From positions 4,402,001-4,466,000 of the forward strand of contig NZ_CP051682.1 of NCBI RefSeq assembly GCF_012849215.1: a DNA stretch of 64,000 nt, written 5' to 3'. Below, piece by piece: positions 53,150 through 62,324 of this stretch. Both the position numbers and the translations under genes were made by a program. Position 1 is the stretch's first letter, and the number at the start of each line of letters is the position of its first letter. Origin of the DNA: Mucilaginibacter robiniae. GTDB lineage: Bacteria > Bacteroidota > Bacteroidia > Sphingobacteriales > Sphingobacteriaceae. The notes under the pieces are model-generated. The model searched no databases, was not told the DNA's origin, and worked only from the letters and a program-made list of their open reading frames with translations.

Positions 53150-53941
53150 TTATTGAGTTAAACGTGTACCAAATGGTTGCTGCTGTTTGAGTTTATTAAT
53201 TTCATCTGACTTACCGATAATAACTGCACGTACGCCATTGGCAATGGCTGCAAAAGCATTATCCATCTTTGGTAGCATACCACTATGAATAATCTCGTGT
53301 TTTTTTAATTCGTCGTACCGTTTAGGATTGATGTCATGGATTAGTGAATCATCATCATTTATATCCTGCAACACGCCTTTTTTCTCAAAACAGTAAACCA
53401 GTGTGGTTTCATAATATTGTGAAAGTGCTACCGCTAGGGCCGAAGCTATGGTATCTGCATTGGTGTTCAGCATTTGTCCATCGCCATCATGTGTCAAAGC
53501 ACAAAAAGCTGGAATAAAATCTGCCTCAACCAACCTGCTAATATTACCTGCATTTACTGAACCTTCATCCAAATCGCCCACAAAGCCGTAATCGATAGTT
53601 TTTACCGGACGTTTTTTAGCACGTATAAAGTCACCATCAGCACCGGTAAGCCCTATAGCATTACTGCCGAAGCGTTGTAACTGGGCTACAATGTTTTTAT
53701 TAATCAATCCAGCATAAACCATTGTTACCACGCGCAAGGTTTCAATATCAGTTATGCGGCGGCCATCTACCAGTTTACTCTCTATACCCATACTTTCACC
53801 TATTTGAGTAGCTATTTTGCCACCACCATGTACCAGTATTTTATAGCCTTCAATAGCCGTAAAATCTTTCAAAAAATAGTAGAGGTTTTCAGAATTGTCA
53901 ATAACGTTGCCGCCAATTTTGATAACGTATAATGGTTTCAT
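53150..53941 (-). CDS. argB: Acetylglutamate kinase family
   Basis: Phosphorylates the N-acylglutamate intermediate of arginine synthesis. 263 residues. Gly-rich motifs VIKIGGNVID and ILVHGGGKIATQIGESMG bind ATP; GRRITDIETLRVV and LNTNADTIASALAVAL fit the substrate and metal sites. In Bacteroidota the pathway can run on N-succinyl rather than N-acetyl intermediates, so the true substrate may be N-succinylglutamate. Upstream gene of the pair with proC; other arg genes are outside the window. Confidence 0.9.
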   Translation of the reverse strand: MKPLYVIKIGGNVIDNSENLYYFLKDFTAIEGYKILVHGGGKIATQIGESMGIESKLVDGRRITDIETLRVVTMVYAGLINKNIVAQLQRFGSNAIGLTGADGDFIRAKKRPVKTIDYGFVGDLDEGSVNAGNISRLVEADFIPAFCALTHDGDGQMLNTNADTIASALAVALSQYYETTLVYCFEKKGVLQDINDDDSLIHDINPKRYDELKKHEIIHSGMLPKMDNAFAAIANGVRAVIIGKSDEINKLKQQQPFGTRLTQ

Positions 53942-54209
53942 ATCACAGATGTACTTACAAAAAAGAGATGTAGCGGCTATTATACTGAAATATCAACGGA
54001 ATAAACTACACAGATTGAAATATACTTTGATGATAGCTGGAACAAATACATTTCTTTTTCATAACAGTAAGAAAATTTCTGCACTTTCGAAAATACATGC
54101 ATAATACAAGAAGTGGAGTTTTTTAAAGGGTAGGAGAATTAGCAGCTAATCCAAACATAACCCATCATTTTGCAGTTCTATCAACTGAATTTGCTAGTTA
54201 CAATTTATT

Positions 54210-55529
54210 ATGGGTTTAACACAAACTCCTTCGCAGTCTCAAAAATCAAATAAAAAGCGCATAGTCATTGTTGGTGGCGGTTTTGCCGGTATAAACTTAG
54301 GTCGACAACTTAAAGATCAGGATGTAGAAATCATTATGCTAGATAAGCATAATTACCACACCTTTCAGCCTTTACTTTACCAGGTAGCTATTGGTGCTAT
54401 TGAAAGCGATGCTGTTGGTTTTCCGCTACGCCGTATATTTTCCGGACAGAAAAATTTTGCCTTTCACATGGCTGAAGTGCAAAAGATTAACCCAGAAGCT
54501 AACACCATAAGTACCTCAATAGGTGATGTACCGTACGATTACTTGGTTATTGCTACTGGTTCCAACACAAACTTTTTTGGCAACAAAGAGATGGAGCATT
54601 TTACTATGCCCATGAAAAGCATACCGGAAGCACTGAATATACGCAGCTTGGTTTTACAAAACCTGGAGCAGGCAATGGTAACTTCTGATCCCGCTGAAAG
54701 AGAAGCCTTGCTTACTTTTGTGGTAGCTGGCGGAGGCCCAACAGGTGTTGAGCTTTCAGGTGCTTTTGCAGAAATGCGGCAGAATATGTTGCGTAAAGAT
54801 TTTCCAGGATTCGACGTTAATGAAATGAAAATCTATCTGGCCGAAGGTAAACCTAAGCTGATAGCAGCCATGTCTGAGCAGGCATCGGTTAAATCTAAGG
54901 AGTTTTTAACTGACATGGGGGTAACCATTTACAATGGGGTACATGTGCAAAGTTATGATGGCTTGGTGTTGAAAATTGATAATGGTGTTACTTTAAACAC
55001 CCGTAATGTATTCTGGACAGCCGGCGTACGTGGTGAAGTACCGGATGGCTTACCGCCTGAAGCAATTACCAAGGGTACCCGCCTGCAAACCGACGAAGTA
55101 AACCGGGTGAAAGGCTATTCTAACATTTTTGCTATAGGTGATGTGGCTGCTGTAATTACTTCAGATACGCCAAATGGTCACCCCGGAGTAGCTCCTGTTG
55201 CCATACAGCAAGGCGCACATTTAGCTAAAAACATAGTACACCTTATAAAGGGCGAAGATACGGAACCTTTCAAATATCATGATAAGGGTTCATTGGCTAC
55301 TATAGGACGCAACCGTGCTGTAGCTGATTTAGGTAAATTTAAGTTTCAAGGCTTTTTTGCTTGGATTTTGTGGTTGTTTGTTCATATTATGTCATTAGCT
55401 GGATTTAGCAATAAGCTGATTGTGTTTTTTACCTGGTTAATTAATTACTTTAGTAAAAATACAGACAATCGTATGGTGGTTAGGTATTTTGATACTAAAA
55501 CGATGATGACTGATCCTGTTGCTAAGTAA
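54210..55529 (+). CDS. ndh: Type II NADH dehydrogenase (NDH-2)
   Basis: A non-proton-pumping, FAD-dependent NADH:quinone oxidoreductase of 439 residues on the inner face of the membrane. FAD loop RIVIVGGGFAGINLGRQL; NADH loop FVVAGGGPTGVELSGAF; IFAIGDVAA binds FAD; PVAIQQGAHLAKNI is typical. The last 90 residues include a hydrophobic segment (FFAWILWLFVHIMSLAG) for membrane binding. It feeds electrons to menaquinone. Confidence 0.93.
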   Translation: MGLTQTPSQSQKSNKKRIVIVGGGFAGINLGRQLKDQDVEIIMLDKHNYHTFQPLLYQVAIGAIESDAVGFPLRRIFSGQKNFAFHMAEVQKINPEANTISTSIGDVPYDYLVIATGSNTNFFGNKEMEHFTMPMKSIPEALNIRSLVLQNLEQAMVTSDPAEREALLTFVVAGGGPTGVELSGAFAEMRQNMLRKDFPGFDVNEMKIYLAEGKPKLIAAMSEQASVKSKEFLTDMGVTIYNGVHVQSYDGLVLKIDNGVTLNTRNVFWTAGVRGEVPDGLPPEAITKGTRLQTDEVNRVKGYSNIFAIGDVAAVITSDTPNGHPGVAPVAIQQGAHLAKNIVHLIKGEDTEPFKYHDKGSLATIGRNRAVADLGKFKFQGFFAWILWLFVHIMSLAGFSNKLIVFFTWLINYFSKNTDNRMVVRYFDTKTMMTDPVAK

Positions 55530-55625
55530 AAATTACATTTTAACAATATATTATCAATTAAATGTTAACAATAAACAACAACTAGTGTTAGAGTATAAAT
55601 AATTAACAACACTAAAACTCAAATC

Positions 55626-55874
55626 ATGGCAACAAACACCAATCCGCAACATAGCGAAGGCCCAGTAGCTAAAGCTATTGAACAACAAACGGCAAAATTA
55701 CCATCAGACATTTTCCTGTGGGCTTCATTAGCTTCAATGGGGGCTTCTTTAACTTTAAAGTTTATGGGTAAGGACAAAACAGCTTTATTTGTAGGCCAGT
55801 GGGCAGCTCCATTTTTGCTGCTAGGTTTATACAATAAAATTGTGAAGCTGGAAGGCAGCGATCCGCAAAAGTAA
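55626..55874 (+). CDS. Small membrane protein of unknown function
   Basis: An 82-residue protein with two hydrophobic segments (DIFLWASLASMGASLTLKFM and LFVGQWAAPFLLLGLYNKI), a polar N-terminus and a short basic C-terminus. Similar small proteins occur in Sphingobacteriaceae without a known role. An IS3 element begins 18 bases after its stop, so its own terminator may have been displaced. The 96-base gap to ndh leaves it uncertain whether the two are co-transcribed. Confidence 0.65.
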   Translation: MATNTNPQHSEGPVAKAIEQQTAKLPSDIFLWASLASMGASLTLKFMGKDKTALFVGQWAAPFLLLGLYNKIVKLEGSDPQK

Positions 55875-55926
55875 TCAGTATCTGAATCGTCCTGAAATAG
55901 GTTGACAGATTTTACGATAGTCCCAG

Positions 55927-56814
55927 TTACGAGAGTAGCTGGGATTTTTGTTTATAAACACTTTGCGGTGTTTTCATTATCAAAGATAAGTGTGGCCTTC
56001 GATTATTGTATAGATCAATGGCCTTTTCAGTCAATAATTTTGCATGTAGTTTTGATCTCATAACATTACCAAGGCCAAACTCTTCTTTCAAGGTCCTGTT
56101 CATTCGTTCCGCTAATGCATTTTCATAAGGGTCACCATTCTCTGTCATACTCATTTTTATTTCGTGCTGATCAGCTATACTTACATATTCTGCGCTGCAA
56201 TATTGCAGGCCCCGGTCTGAATGATGAATCAACGGATATTGTTTATTTTGTCTGTTCTTAACAGCCATCTGAAAAGCCTGCTTCATTTGGGCTGCTTCCA
56301 TATTGTCAGCTATAGCATAGCCCATTATCTTCCTGCTGTAGGCATCGGTAACCATATTCAGGTAACAGTTCCCCTCGTCAGTTTTAAGATAGGTGATATC
56401 ACTTACCCAAACTTCGTCAGGTCGTCCGGCAACAATGCCTTTGATCAGGTTAGGGTATTTTCTTAACCAATGCTTTGACATCGTTGTCTGTACATACCGA
56501 CGCTTGGGCAGAATAAGCATACTGTGCTTTCGCAGCAATGCAAACAGTTTGTCCCGACCGAACTTGATCTGCTGTGCCTGTAGACTATCTCTGATCTGGT
56601 GGTGAAGCTTTCTGCCGCCTAAGCGGGATAAGACCTTGCGCTCTTTATCGACAAGTTGTTTTACCTGTAATTCATGCGCTGCTCTGTGTGCCTGCTCTTT
56701 ACAGTGTTTATAGAAATACTGTCGGCTGTATCCTAAAACTTTAGCTACTGATCCAACGGTTCGCCGTTCTTGCTTTGAGCCTGTTCTGTAGCTTCTGACA
56801 ACAGGCTCAAATAC
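55927..56814 (-). CDS. IS3 transposase OrfB part (integrase core, -1 frame)
   Basis: Made as an OrfAB fusion after a -1 slip. The frame is open from 56814 to the stop at 55927 (295 residues), and no ATG occurs until 56538, so it is unlikely to start by itself. It begins VFEPVVRSYRTGSK, then the HTH_21 region LGGRKLHHQIRDSLQ, then the rve integrase core with the DDE residues in WVSDITYLKT, HHSDRGLQYCS and ENALAERMNRTLKEEF. All three acidic residues are present. The fusion would be 408 residues. Confidence 0.9.
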   Translation of the reverse strand, partial: VFEPVVRSYRTGSKQERRTVGSVAKVLGYSRQYFYKHCKEQAHRAAHELQVKQLVDKERKVLSRLGGRKLHHQIRDSLQAQQIKFGRDKLFALLRKHSMLILPKRRYVQTTMSKHWLRKYPNLIKGIVAGRPDEVWVSDITYLKTDEGNCYLNMVTDAYSRKIMGYAIADNMEAAQMKQAFQMAVKNRQNKQYPLIHHSDRGLQYCSAEYVSIADQHEIKMSMTENGDPYENALAERMNRTLKEEFGLGNVMRSKLHAKLLTEKAIDLYNNRRPHLSLIMKTPQSVYKQKSQLLS

Positions 56815-57152
56815 TTTTTTCTGATATCTGTATGCAACTGACTATCGGCTATATCGATCGCCCGGTTCAGTATTTCTTTCTCTTGCTCCAGGCGCTTTAG
56901 CTTCTTCTCCAGTTCCCTGATCTTTTTACTGGGCGTATCTCTTTTCATGGTTTCCGATTCTTTCCAATCTAATCTACCATGTTTTCGCAACCAAACCAAA
57001 ACGGTACTTCTTCCTTGGATGCCATAACGCAGTTGGGCCTGTTTGTAAGTAAGCTCGCCTTTTTCTACCGCATCTACGATCTCCAGTTTAAAAGCTAAAC
57101 TGTAATCTTTTTGAGTCTTCCTTTGATAACTCTTAACTTCTTGTTCTTGCAT
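56745..57152 (-). CDS. IS3 OrfA, helix-turn-helix protein
   Basis: A 135-residue IS3 OrfA. N-terminal HTH_Tnp domain (DYSLAFKLEIVDAVEKGELT, GIQGRSTVLVWLRKHG), then a leucine-zipper-like helix (KIRELEKKLKRLEQEKEIL). Codons 111-113 are AGA AAA AAG, giving the in-frame slippery heptamer A AAA AAG at 56820-56814. Without the slip, translation ends at 56745. Confidence 0.92.
   Translation of the reverse strand: MQEQEVKSYQRKTQKDYSLAFKLEIVDAVEKGELTYKQAQLRYGIQGRSTVLVWLRKHGRLDWKESETMKRDTPSKKIRELEKKLKRLEQEKEILNRAIDIADSQLHTDIRKKYLSLLSEATEQAQSKNGEPLDQ
56814..56820 (-). promoter_or_regulatory. Programmed -1 frameshift site of the IS3 element
   Basis: The heptamer A AAA AAG is in the correct phase with orfA codons; after a -1 slip, the frame is open into orfB for 295 codons. 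Confidence 0.85.
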
Positions 57153-57195
57153 TTGTTAACACTTATTGTGTCAACTTATTTCAGAACCTTACAAC

Positions 57196-57257
57196 ATAAG
57201 CAAATAAAAAAAGCCGGCTAATGATTATTCATTAGCCGGCTTTTTTTATTTGCTTAT
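57196..57257. terminator. Very long perfect terminator hairpin
   Basis: 29-base perfectly complementary arms (57196-57224, 57229-57257) with a 4-base loop and built-in A7/T7 runs around GCCGGC. It overlaps the stop of the minus-strand gene at 57246 and lies 12 bases beyond the IS3 end. Confidence 0.9.
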
Positions 57258-57419
57258 ACTGCTACTAAAGGAACGTAGTACCCAAATAAGTATACCAATT
57301 ATCAAGGCAATAAGCAGACCTATAAAAATCCCGCCTTTAAAGGCATCACCAATGAGTGAACAGCCTGATGTAGTAAAAATTAAAAGAAGTATGAATAAAT
57401 AGTAAACTTGCTTTTTCAT
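57246..57419 (-). CDS. Tiny lipoprotein with a membrane helix
   Basis: 57 residues from the ATG at 57419. A lipoprotein signal with lipobox TSGC is followed by a short stretch (SLIGDAFKGG) and one more hydrophobic helix (FIGLLIALIIGILIWVL), ending in Ser-Lys. Similar tiny proteins are frequent in Bacteroidota and have no known function. The longer frame to 57491 lacks a signal at its start. A strong terminator overlaps the end. Confidence 0.7.
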   Translation of the reverse strand: MKKQVYYLFILLLIFTTSGCSLIGDAFKGGIFIGLLIALIIGILIWVLRSFSSSISK

Positions 57420-57545
57420 CTGAGTGTAGTTTGTTGATAGTACAAACAACAAACATTTAGGTTTTTTAATTTGTCTGTTTACATACATCATGTTTAATCA
57501 GGTACAAAAAAAGTAATCTACTGTTCTTGTGCCTGATCATGCCCA

Positions 57546-60185
57546 TTAGCTTTTTATTGTAAAAGATCGTTCAATAGTTTTTTGAGTTAACCTCGTTTGT
57601 GTATCTGGTTGCGAACCGCCCACGCTCACCATAATTTTGCCAGGTAGCTCTTTAGTTATGCCATCTTTGCTGGTTATAGATAAGTCTTGTGGTGATAAGT
57701 TAAAAGTTAATGATCTGCTTTCACCTGCCTTTAAGTAAATACGCTTAAACCCTTTTAATGCTCTAATTGCGGTTTTCATTGGGCTATTAGGATGAGAAAC
57801 GTACAATTCCACTACTTCTTCACCATCTCTGCTGCCGTTATTGGTAACTTTAAAAGTTACCGGAACTGCCTTGTTGCCATCTACTGCACTTGGTAAAGTT
57901 AATTGACTGTATTTAAAAGTGGTATAACTTAGGCCATACCCGAAGCCATATAAAGGTTTATCGGTAAAATAGCGGTAAGTACGATTGTTCATGGAGTAAT
58001 CATCAAACTTGCTCAAGTCATCATCGCTTTTGTAAAAAGTTACAGGTAAACGGCCAGCTGGATTATAATCGCCGAACAGCACATCGGCAATGGCCGTACC
58101 TCCTGATTGGCCTCCATACCATGCATTGAGAATGGCCGATGTATTTTCGGCTTCCCAAGGTATGGCAATAGCACTTCCAGTCATTATTACAAATATTACT
58201 GGTTTACCGGTTTGCTTCAATGCTTTTAATAAGTCGGTTTGCACTTTAGGTAATTGAATAGAAGTGCGGTCGCCACCTGAAAAGCCTTCATAGTTCACGC
58301 GCATTTCTTCACCTTCTAATTGAGGAGATATACCGCCAACAAAAACAATAGCATCAGCATCTTTTACCCGCTGCGCTATAACATTCAGATCTGCTTTTAT
58401 GGCTACTCCAGCTTTAAAGTTAAATGTTGCCCGACCTTCAGTTTGTCTATATTCTAATTTAATGTGATAAGTTTTACCCTGAACAGTACTCAGTACATAA
58501 CTTTTTACACCCATACCATCTGGCTCACCGCTTAAGGTACGTTCCTGCCCATCAATAACTAATTTGTATGGCTTGTTGCCGCTTAGCTCAAAAGTAATTT
58601 CATCAGTACTGGGAGCCGTATAGTTGGTTGTCCAACTAGCTGAAAAGTTTTTTTGACTAACATTGCCAGTCACGAAAGTGCCTTCACGCCAAATGTAATT
58701 TATAGCAGATTCTATACGTGTAGCTGCCGGCGTTCCACTTAAATCACCGTTCTGGTAATACTCTGCTTTAAAACCTTTGTGTCCATCAACACGACCCACT
58801 TCACCCAAATCAATGTTGCGGGTATAGCTAGCGCTCGTATAATTGATAGCTTGGTCGCAGAATACATCTGCATTGTTACTCAGCTTCGCTTTTATTGCTT
58901 TATAGGGGGTGCTGATTTCAGATGGAAAACCGTTATAGTTACCTAGTACGCTGTTAGCGTTATCTGCATTTGGACCTATTACAGCTATCTTTTTTAAAAT
59001 TTTACTGAGTGGTAAAGTGTTGTTTTGATTTTTGAGCAGTACAATAGATTGGCGAGCCATTTTCAAAGCATGTGCTTTATGTTCTGGTGCTTCCAATGCA
59101 GCTGTAGTAATCTTATCATACTTGTTACTACCTATAGGATCAAACAAGCCTAAGCGGAAACGTATGGTAAACAATCTTTTTAGCGAAACATCAATTTGCT
59201 GCTCGGTGATTAAATGATCTTGAACCGCTTTGTATAGTGATAGGTAAGATACATTGCCGCATTCTACATCGGTACCGTGCAGTACTGCATCAACTGAGGC
59301 TTTTTCGGCATCGGTGTGCGTTTTATGTTTTTGATAGAAGTCATCAATAGCGCCACAATCCGAAGTCATATACCCCGTAAACTTCCACTGGTTACGTAGA
59401 ATATCAGTGAGCAAAATATCGCTGCCGCAGCATGGCTGACCTCTGAAAGCATTATAGGCACACATTACACCGGCAACTTTAGCATTCACAACCAACTCAC
59501 GAAAAGCCGGAAGATAGGTGTCCCACAAATCATAATCATTTACATCAATGTTAAACTCGTGGCGTAAAGGTTCTGGGCCGCTATGTACAGCATAATGTTT
59601 GGCGCAAGCTGCTGCTTTTAAATATACCGGATCGGTGCCTTGTAAACCAGTTACAAAGGCTTTGCCCATAGATGCGGTCAGAAATGGATCTTCGCCATAG
59701 GTTTCCTGCCCGCGTCCCCAGCGCGGATCACGAAATATATTGATGTTGGGAGTCCAGTAGGTGAGGCCTAGATAAATGCCTCTTTGATTCTTTTTAATGC
59801 TTTCATTGTAAATAGCGCGTCCTTCGTCTGCTGTATATTCAGCCATCTGGTGCAAAGAGTTCACATCAAAAGTGGCTGCCATGCCAATAGCTTGCGGGTA
59901 AACTGTTACTTTAAAGGGCGTGCGTGCAATACCATGCAAGCTTTCGTTCCACCAGTTGTATGCTGGTATGCCTAAGCGTTCAACAGCAGGGGCGCTGTTT
60001 AGCATTTGCGCTACCTTTTCCTGCAAGGTTAACCGGGATACCAAATCATTAACCCGTTGCTCGATAGTAAGAGCTGGATTCTGAAACCTATATAGGTAAT
60101 TGCTTTTGGGCTTGATAGGAACATAAGAAGCACATATTGTTAATAGGGCTATACCGAACAGCAATAGCTTAAGTTTTTTTTTCAT
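57546..60185 (-). CDS. GH3 beta-glucosidase/beta-xylosidase with PA14 domain
   Basis: A secreted glycoside hydrolase of 879 residues. N-terminal hydrophobic signal (LLLFGIALLTICAS). GH3 N-terminal barrel (about 40-355) with DPRWGRGQETYGEDPFL and the nucleophile D276 in GYMTSDCGAI. The GH3 C-terminal domain is split by a PA14 module (about 450-600; FKAEYYQNGDLSGTPAA). VFVGGISPQLEGEEM follows, and a fibronectin type III-like end. The domain order resembles beta-xylosidases/beta-glucosidases of plant-polymer users. It is downstream of, and co-directional with, the GH30-like gene; no SusC/SusD pair is present. Confidence 0.93.
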   Translation of the reverse strand: MKKKLKLLLFGIALLTICASYVPIKPKSNYLYRFQNPALTIEQRVNDLVSRLTLQEKVAQMLNSAPAVERLGIPAYNWWNESLHGIARTPFKVTVYPQAIGMAATFDVNSLHQMAEYTADEGRAIYNESIKKNQRGIYLGLTYWTPNINIFRDPRWGRGQETYGEDPFLTASMGKAFVTGLQGTDPVYLKAAACAKHYAVHSGPEPLRHEFNIDVNDYDLWDTYLPAFRELVVNAKVAGVMCAYNAFRGQPCCGSDILLTDILRNQWKFTGYMTSDCGAIDDFYQKHKTHTDAEKASVDAVLHGTDVECGNVSYLSLYKAVQDHLITEQQIDVSLKRLFTIRFRLGLFDPIGSNKYDKITTAALEAPEHKAHALKMARQSIVLLKNQNNTLPLSKILKKIAVIGPNADNANSVLGNYNGFPSEISTPYKAIKAKLSNNADVFCDQAINYTSASYTRNIDLGEVGRVDGHKGFKAEYYQNGDLSGTPAATRIESAINYIWREGTFVTGNVSQKNFSASWTTNYTAPSTDEITFELSGNKPYKLVIDGQERTLSGEPDGMGVKSYVLSTVQGKTYHIKLEYRQTEGRATFNFKAGVAIKADLNVIAQRVKDADAIVFVGGISPQLEGEEMRVNYEGFSGGDRTSIQLPKVQTDLLKALKQTGKPVIFVIMTGSAIAIPWEAENTSAILNAWYGGQSGGTAIADVLFGDYNPAGRLPVTFYKSDDDLSKFDDYSMNNRTYRYFTDKPLYGFGYGLSYTTFKYSQLTLPSAVDGNKAVPVTFKVTNNGSRDGEEVVELYVSHPNSPMKTAIRALKGFKRIYLKAGESRSLTFNLSPQDLSITSKDGITKELPGKIMVSVGGSQPDTQTRLTQKTIERSFTIKS

Positions 60186-60221
60186 AACCAGTATGTTATA
60201 GGTTTACTAAATTGGTTTTAG

Positions 60222-60229
60222 CAAAACTA
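60222..60229 (-). promoter_or_regulatory. Candidate -7 promoter element of the GH3 gene
   Basis: On the minus strand this reads TAGTTTTG, matching TAnnTTTG, 36 bases before the ATG at 60185. Confidence 0.35.
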
Positions 60230-60288
60230 TAACAATCGATTGCAATTTAAAGAGAAAAGTAAAAAACATACCTTAGTTTTCAATAGTA

Positions 60289-62235
60289 TTATTTGCTACT
60301 AAATAAAGATATGTAACTTTCCGCAGGGGTCTTAAATCTTATCTGGCCATTACTTACTTTTTTGTTGCCCAACAGTTTAAAGGCATTTTCCTTATCAGTA
60401 ATATACACATTAAACGAAGTAGCGTTATTAGGTAATCCTGTTAGTGCTACTTCGCGTGTAGAACCATTATTAACCAAATGGATAGCGTAAGTTCCGGTGG
60501 CAGTATTACCTAAAGCAGCTCCTGATACGTCTGCTTTATTGCACTGTAGCGGCATAGCCGACAAACCAGCAGGTGTTGAAGACAGTTGTTTTAAGTTCCA
60601 GAACCGTTGGGTAGGGCGCAGTGGCAAATTATCACCAAAAATACCGCCGCCAGCTAGAGGCGAGTAATCAGCTGTAAGTTGCCATTGCAGAATAGATGCT
60701 GGTTGGCAGATAGAGAGCAAGCGCATGTATAAATTAATTTCTTCGCGTGCATAATCAGGTTCCTGGAATATAGCAGGGTACTGCCAGGCAGCAGCATCAA
60801 TACTACCTTCGGCTACCAGCAAAGGAACATTGATTTTACTGGCGGCATCAGCCCATTTTTGCAAGGTTGATGTTTCCCAGCCCCGCCATGAGTGGAAAGA
60901 TATAGCACCAATATATTTGCGGGCTTGGGCATCATTTAATGCCGGATAGATAAATGTATAGCTGTTCGCATCTGAGTTATCACCTAAGAGCATTTTGGTT
61001 TGTATGCCTCTTGATTGAAAATATGCACCTAAGCCTTTAATGAAATCATCATGTTGTTGTGCCGTAAGCCTTATATTAATACCTAAATCTGATTCATTGA
61101 AGGAAAATAGCTTAGGTTCAACACCATAGTTATCTTTCAGGTAAATAATGTAATCAGCTATCGATACATAAATTTTCTGCATGTGTTCTGCATCAAGCGG
61201 GTTACCCCAAATTCCGTTTACAGGCTCATTATGAAAGGTACCTTCAATAGCCCAATTTGGTGCCGACCATGCTGATAATACAAAGGGAATGCCCATTTTA
61301 CCTAAGCGTTGCGCCATCTCCATCGCTTTGCTCACTTGGGTAGGTAGCTTACCAGCTTTAGCATTTTGAATAGGATCGATATGTAAATCAGGATGCCAAA
61401 ATCGCCAGGGCATTTCTACACGCCCCCAAGCCACACGCAGGTTTTCCAAGCTATAATCAATTACCTGAGGGTCGGTAGTTGGGTTTTGTAACCGGAAATT
61501 ACCACCTAAGCCCGCAAAACTACGGCCTTGCTGCGTGGCATTGAGTACCAGATTAATAGACGATTTATCAACAAGACCTGAAACTTCGATAGTAAAGGAT
61601 TTATTTACAATTTGGCCCTTAGTTATATGATTTAGTAAAATAGGGTAGTAGATATACACGTCACCAGTTTGCGCATCTTTTCTTACAAGAATAGAATCTT
61701 TGTTTTCAGTTTTAACTCTTAACTGCGTTGCTGGTGAAGTATAAATAAAGCTACCCGAGCTAGTAGCTGGCATATTTTTTAAGGAATTACTGCTTAGTAC
61801 TTTCCAATCAAGCGGCTGCTTATTGTTATTAAACATTAAACGGCTTTGACTAAAATCTGGATGGGGCAACCTGATAACAAAGTAAGCTCCGGTTATATTT
61901 GTATCAATATGCGAGGTTAGTTTTACGTCTATTTGCGCTTTTCCATTACCATTATCAGTAATCGTTTCTAGAAAAAATAGACTATCTAAGTTTGTAGTAA
62001 TAGTTTGTGCATTATTATTTCGGGTGTATCTAGGTCTTTGCTTTTCGCGTCCTGTAGTTAGTATTTGTTTACCATCGTTTTGAATATACTGTAAGCTAGT
62101 TTCAAACGAAAATAACTGACCCTTTTTGCGTATACCTGTTACATTGCCCCAGGCAGTTACCTGTGGTTGACTGTAGGCATAAGCCGTAAATAAAAAGAAT
62201 ATTAGCGTTAATAAACGATATTTTATGGATAACAT
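60289..62235 (-). CDS. GH30-like secreted glycosidase (clan GH-A)
   Basis: A 648-residue secreted protein with signal peptide (FFLFTAYAYSQ). The N-terminal 200 residues are beta-rich. A TIM barrel (about 235-560) follows, starting SFAGLGGNFRLQNP. The probable acid/base is E381 in FSFNESDLGI and the nucleophile is E476 in LLVAEGSID, a spacing that fits clan GH-A and GH30-like enzymes. A short beta domain ends the protein, as in GH30. The substrate (glucan, xylan or other) is not determined. Expressed with the GH3 gene downstream, it may release oligosaccharides for that enzyme. Confidence 0.75.
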   Translation of the reverse strand: MLSIKYRLLTLIFFLFTAYAYSQPQVTAWGNVTGIRKKGQLFSFETSLQYIQNDGKQILTTGREKQRPRYTRNNNAQTITTNLDSLFFLETITDNGNGKAQIDVKLTSHIDTNITGAYFVIRLPHPDFSQSRLMFNNNKQPLDWKVLSSNSLKNMPATSSGSFIYTSPATQLRVKTENKDSILVRKDAQTGDVYIYYPILLNHITKGQIVNKSFTIEVSGLVDKSSINLVLNATQQGRSFAGLGGNFRLQNPTTDPQVIDYSLENLRVAWGRVEMPWRFWHPDLHIDPIQNAKAGKLPTQVSKAMEMAQRLGKMGIPFVLSAWSAPNWAIEGTFHNEPVNGIWGNPLDAEHMQKIYVSIADYIIYLKDNYGVEPKLFSFNESDLGINIRLTAQQHDDFIKGLGAYFQSRGIQTKMLLGDNSDANSYTFIYPALNDAQARKYIGAISFHSWRGWETSTLQKWADAASKINVPLLVAEGSIDAAAWQYPAIFQEPDYAREEINLYMRLLSICQPASILQWQLTADYSPLAGGGIFGDNLPLRPTQRFWNLKQLSSTPAGLSAMPLQCNKADVSGAALGNTATGTYAIHLVNNGSTREVALTGLPNNATSFNVYITDKENAFKLLGNKKVSNGQIRFKTPAESYISLFSSK

Positions 62236-62324
62236 ATAAATTTAAGTAGTCGGTAAACTTACAGGTTTGATTATTATATGATACGTTTTAGAGCCACACA
62301 AGTTTATACAAGCCCAAAATAAAC

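Larger units (their letters stand above)
55893..57183 (-). mobile_element. IS3-family insertion sequence
   Basis: 1291 bases. Terminal inverted repeats read TGAAATAGGTTGACA at the left and TGAAATAAGTTGACA (reversed) at the right, differing at one base. It has the usual IS3 plan of orfA and a -1 orfB joined by a slippery A AAA AAG site. No clear target duplication is visible. Confidence 0.88.

Noticed and set aside
53895..54104. Plus-strand open frame of 69 codons before ndh
   Set aside because: It overlaps the argB start in antisense and has no domain or promoter.
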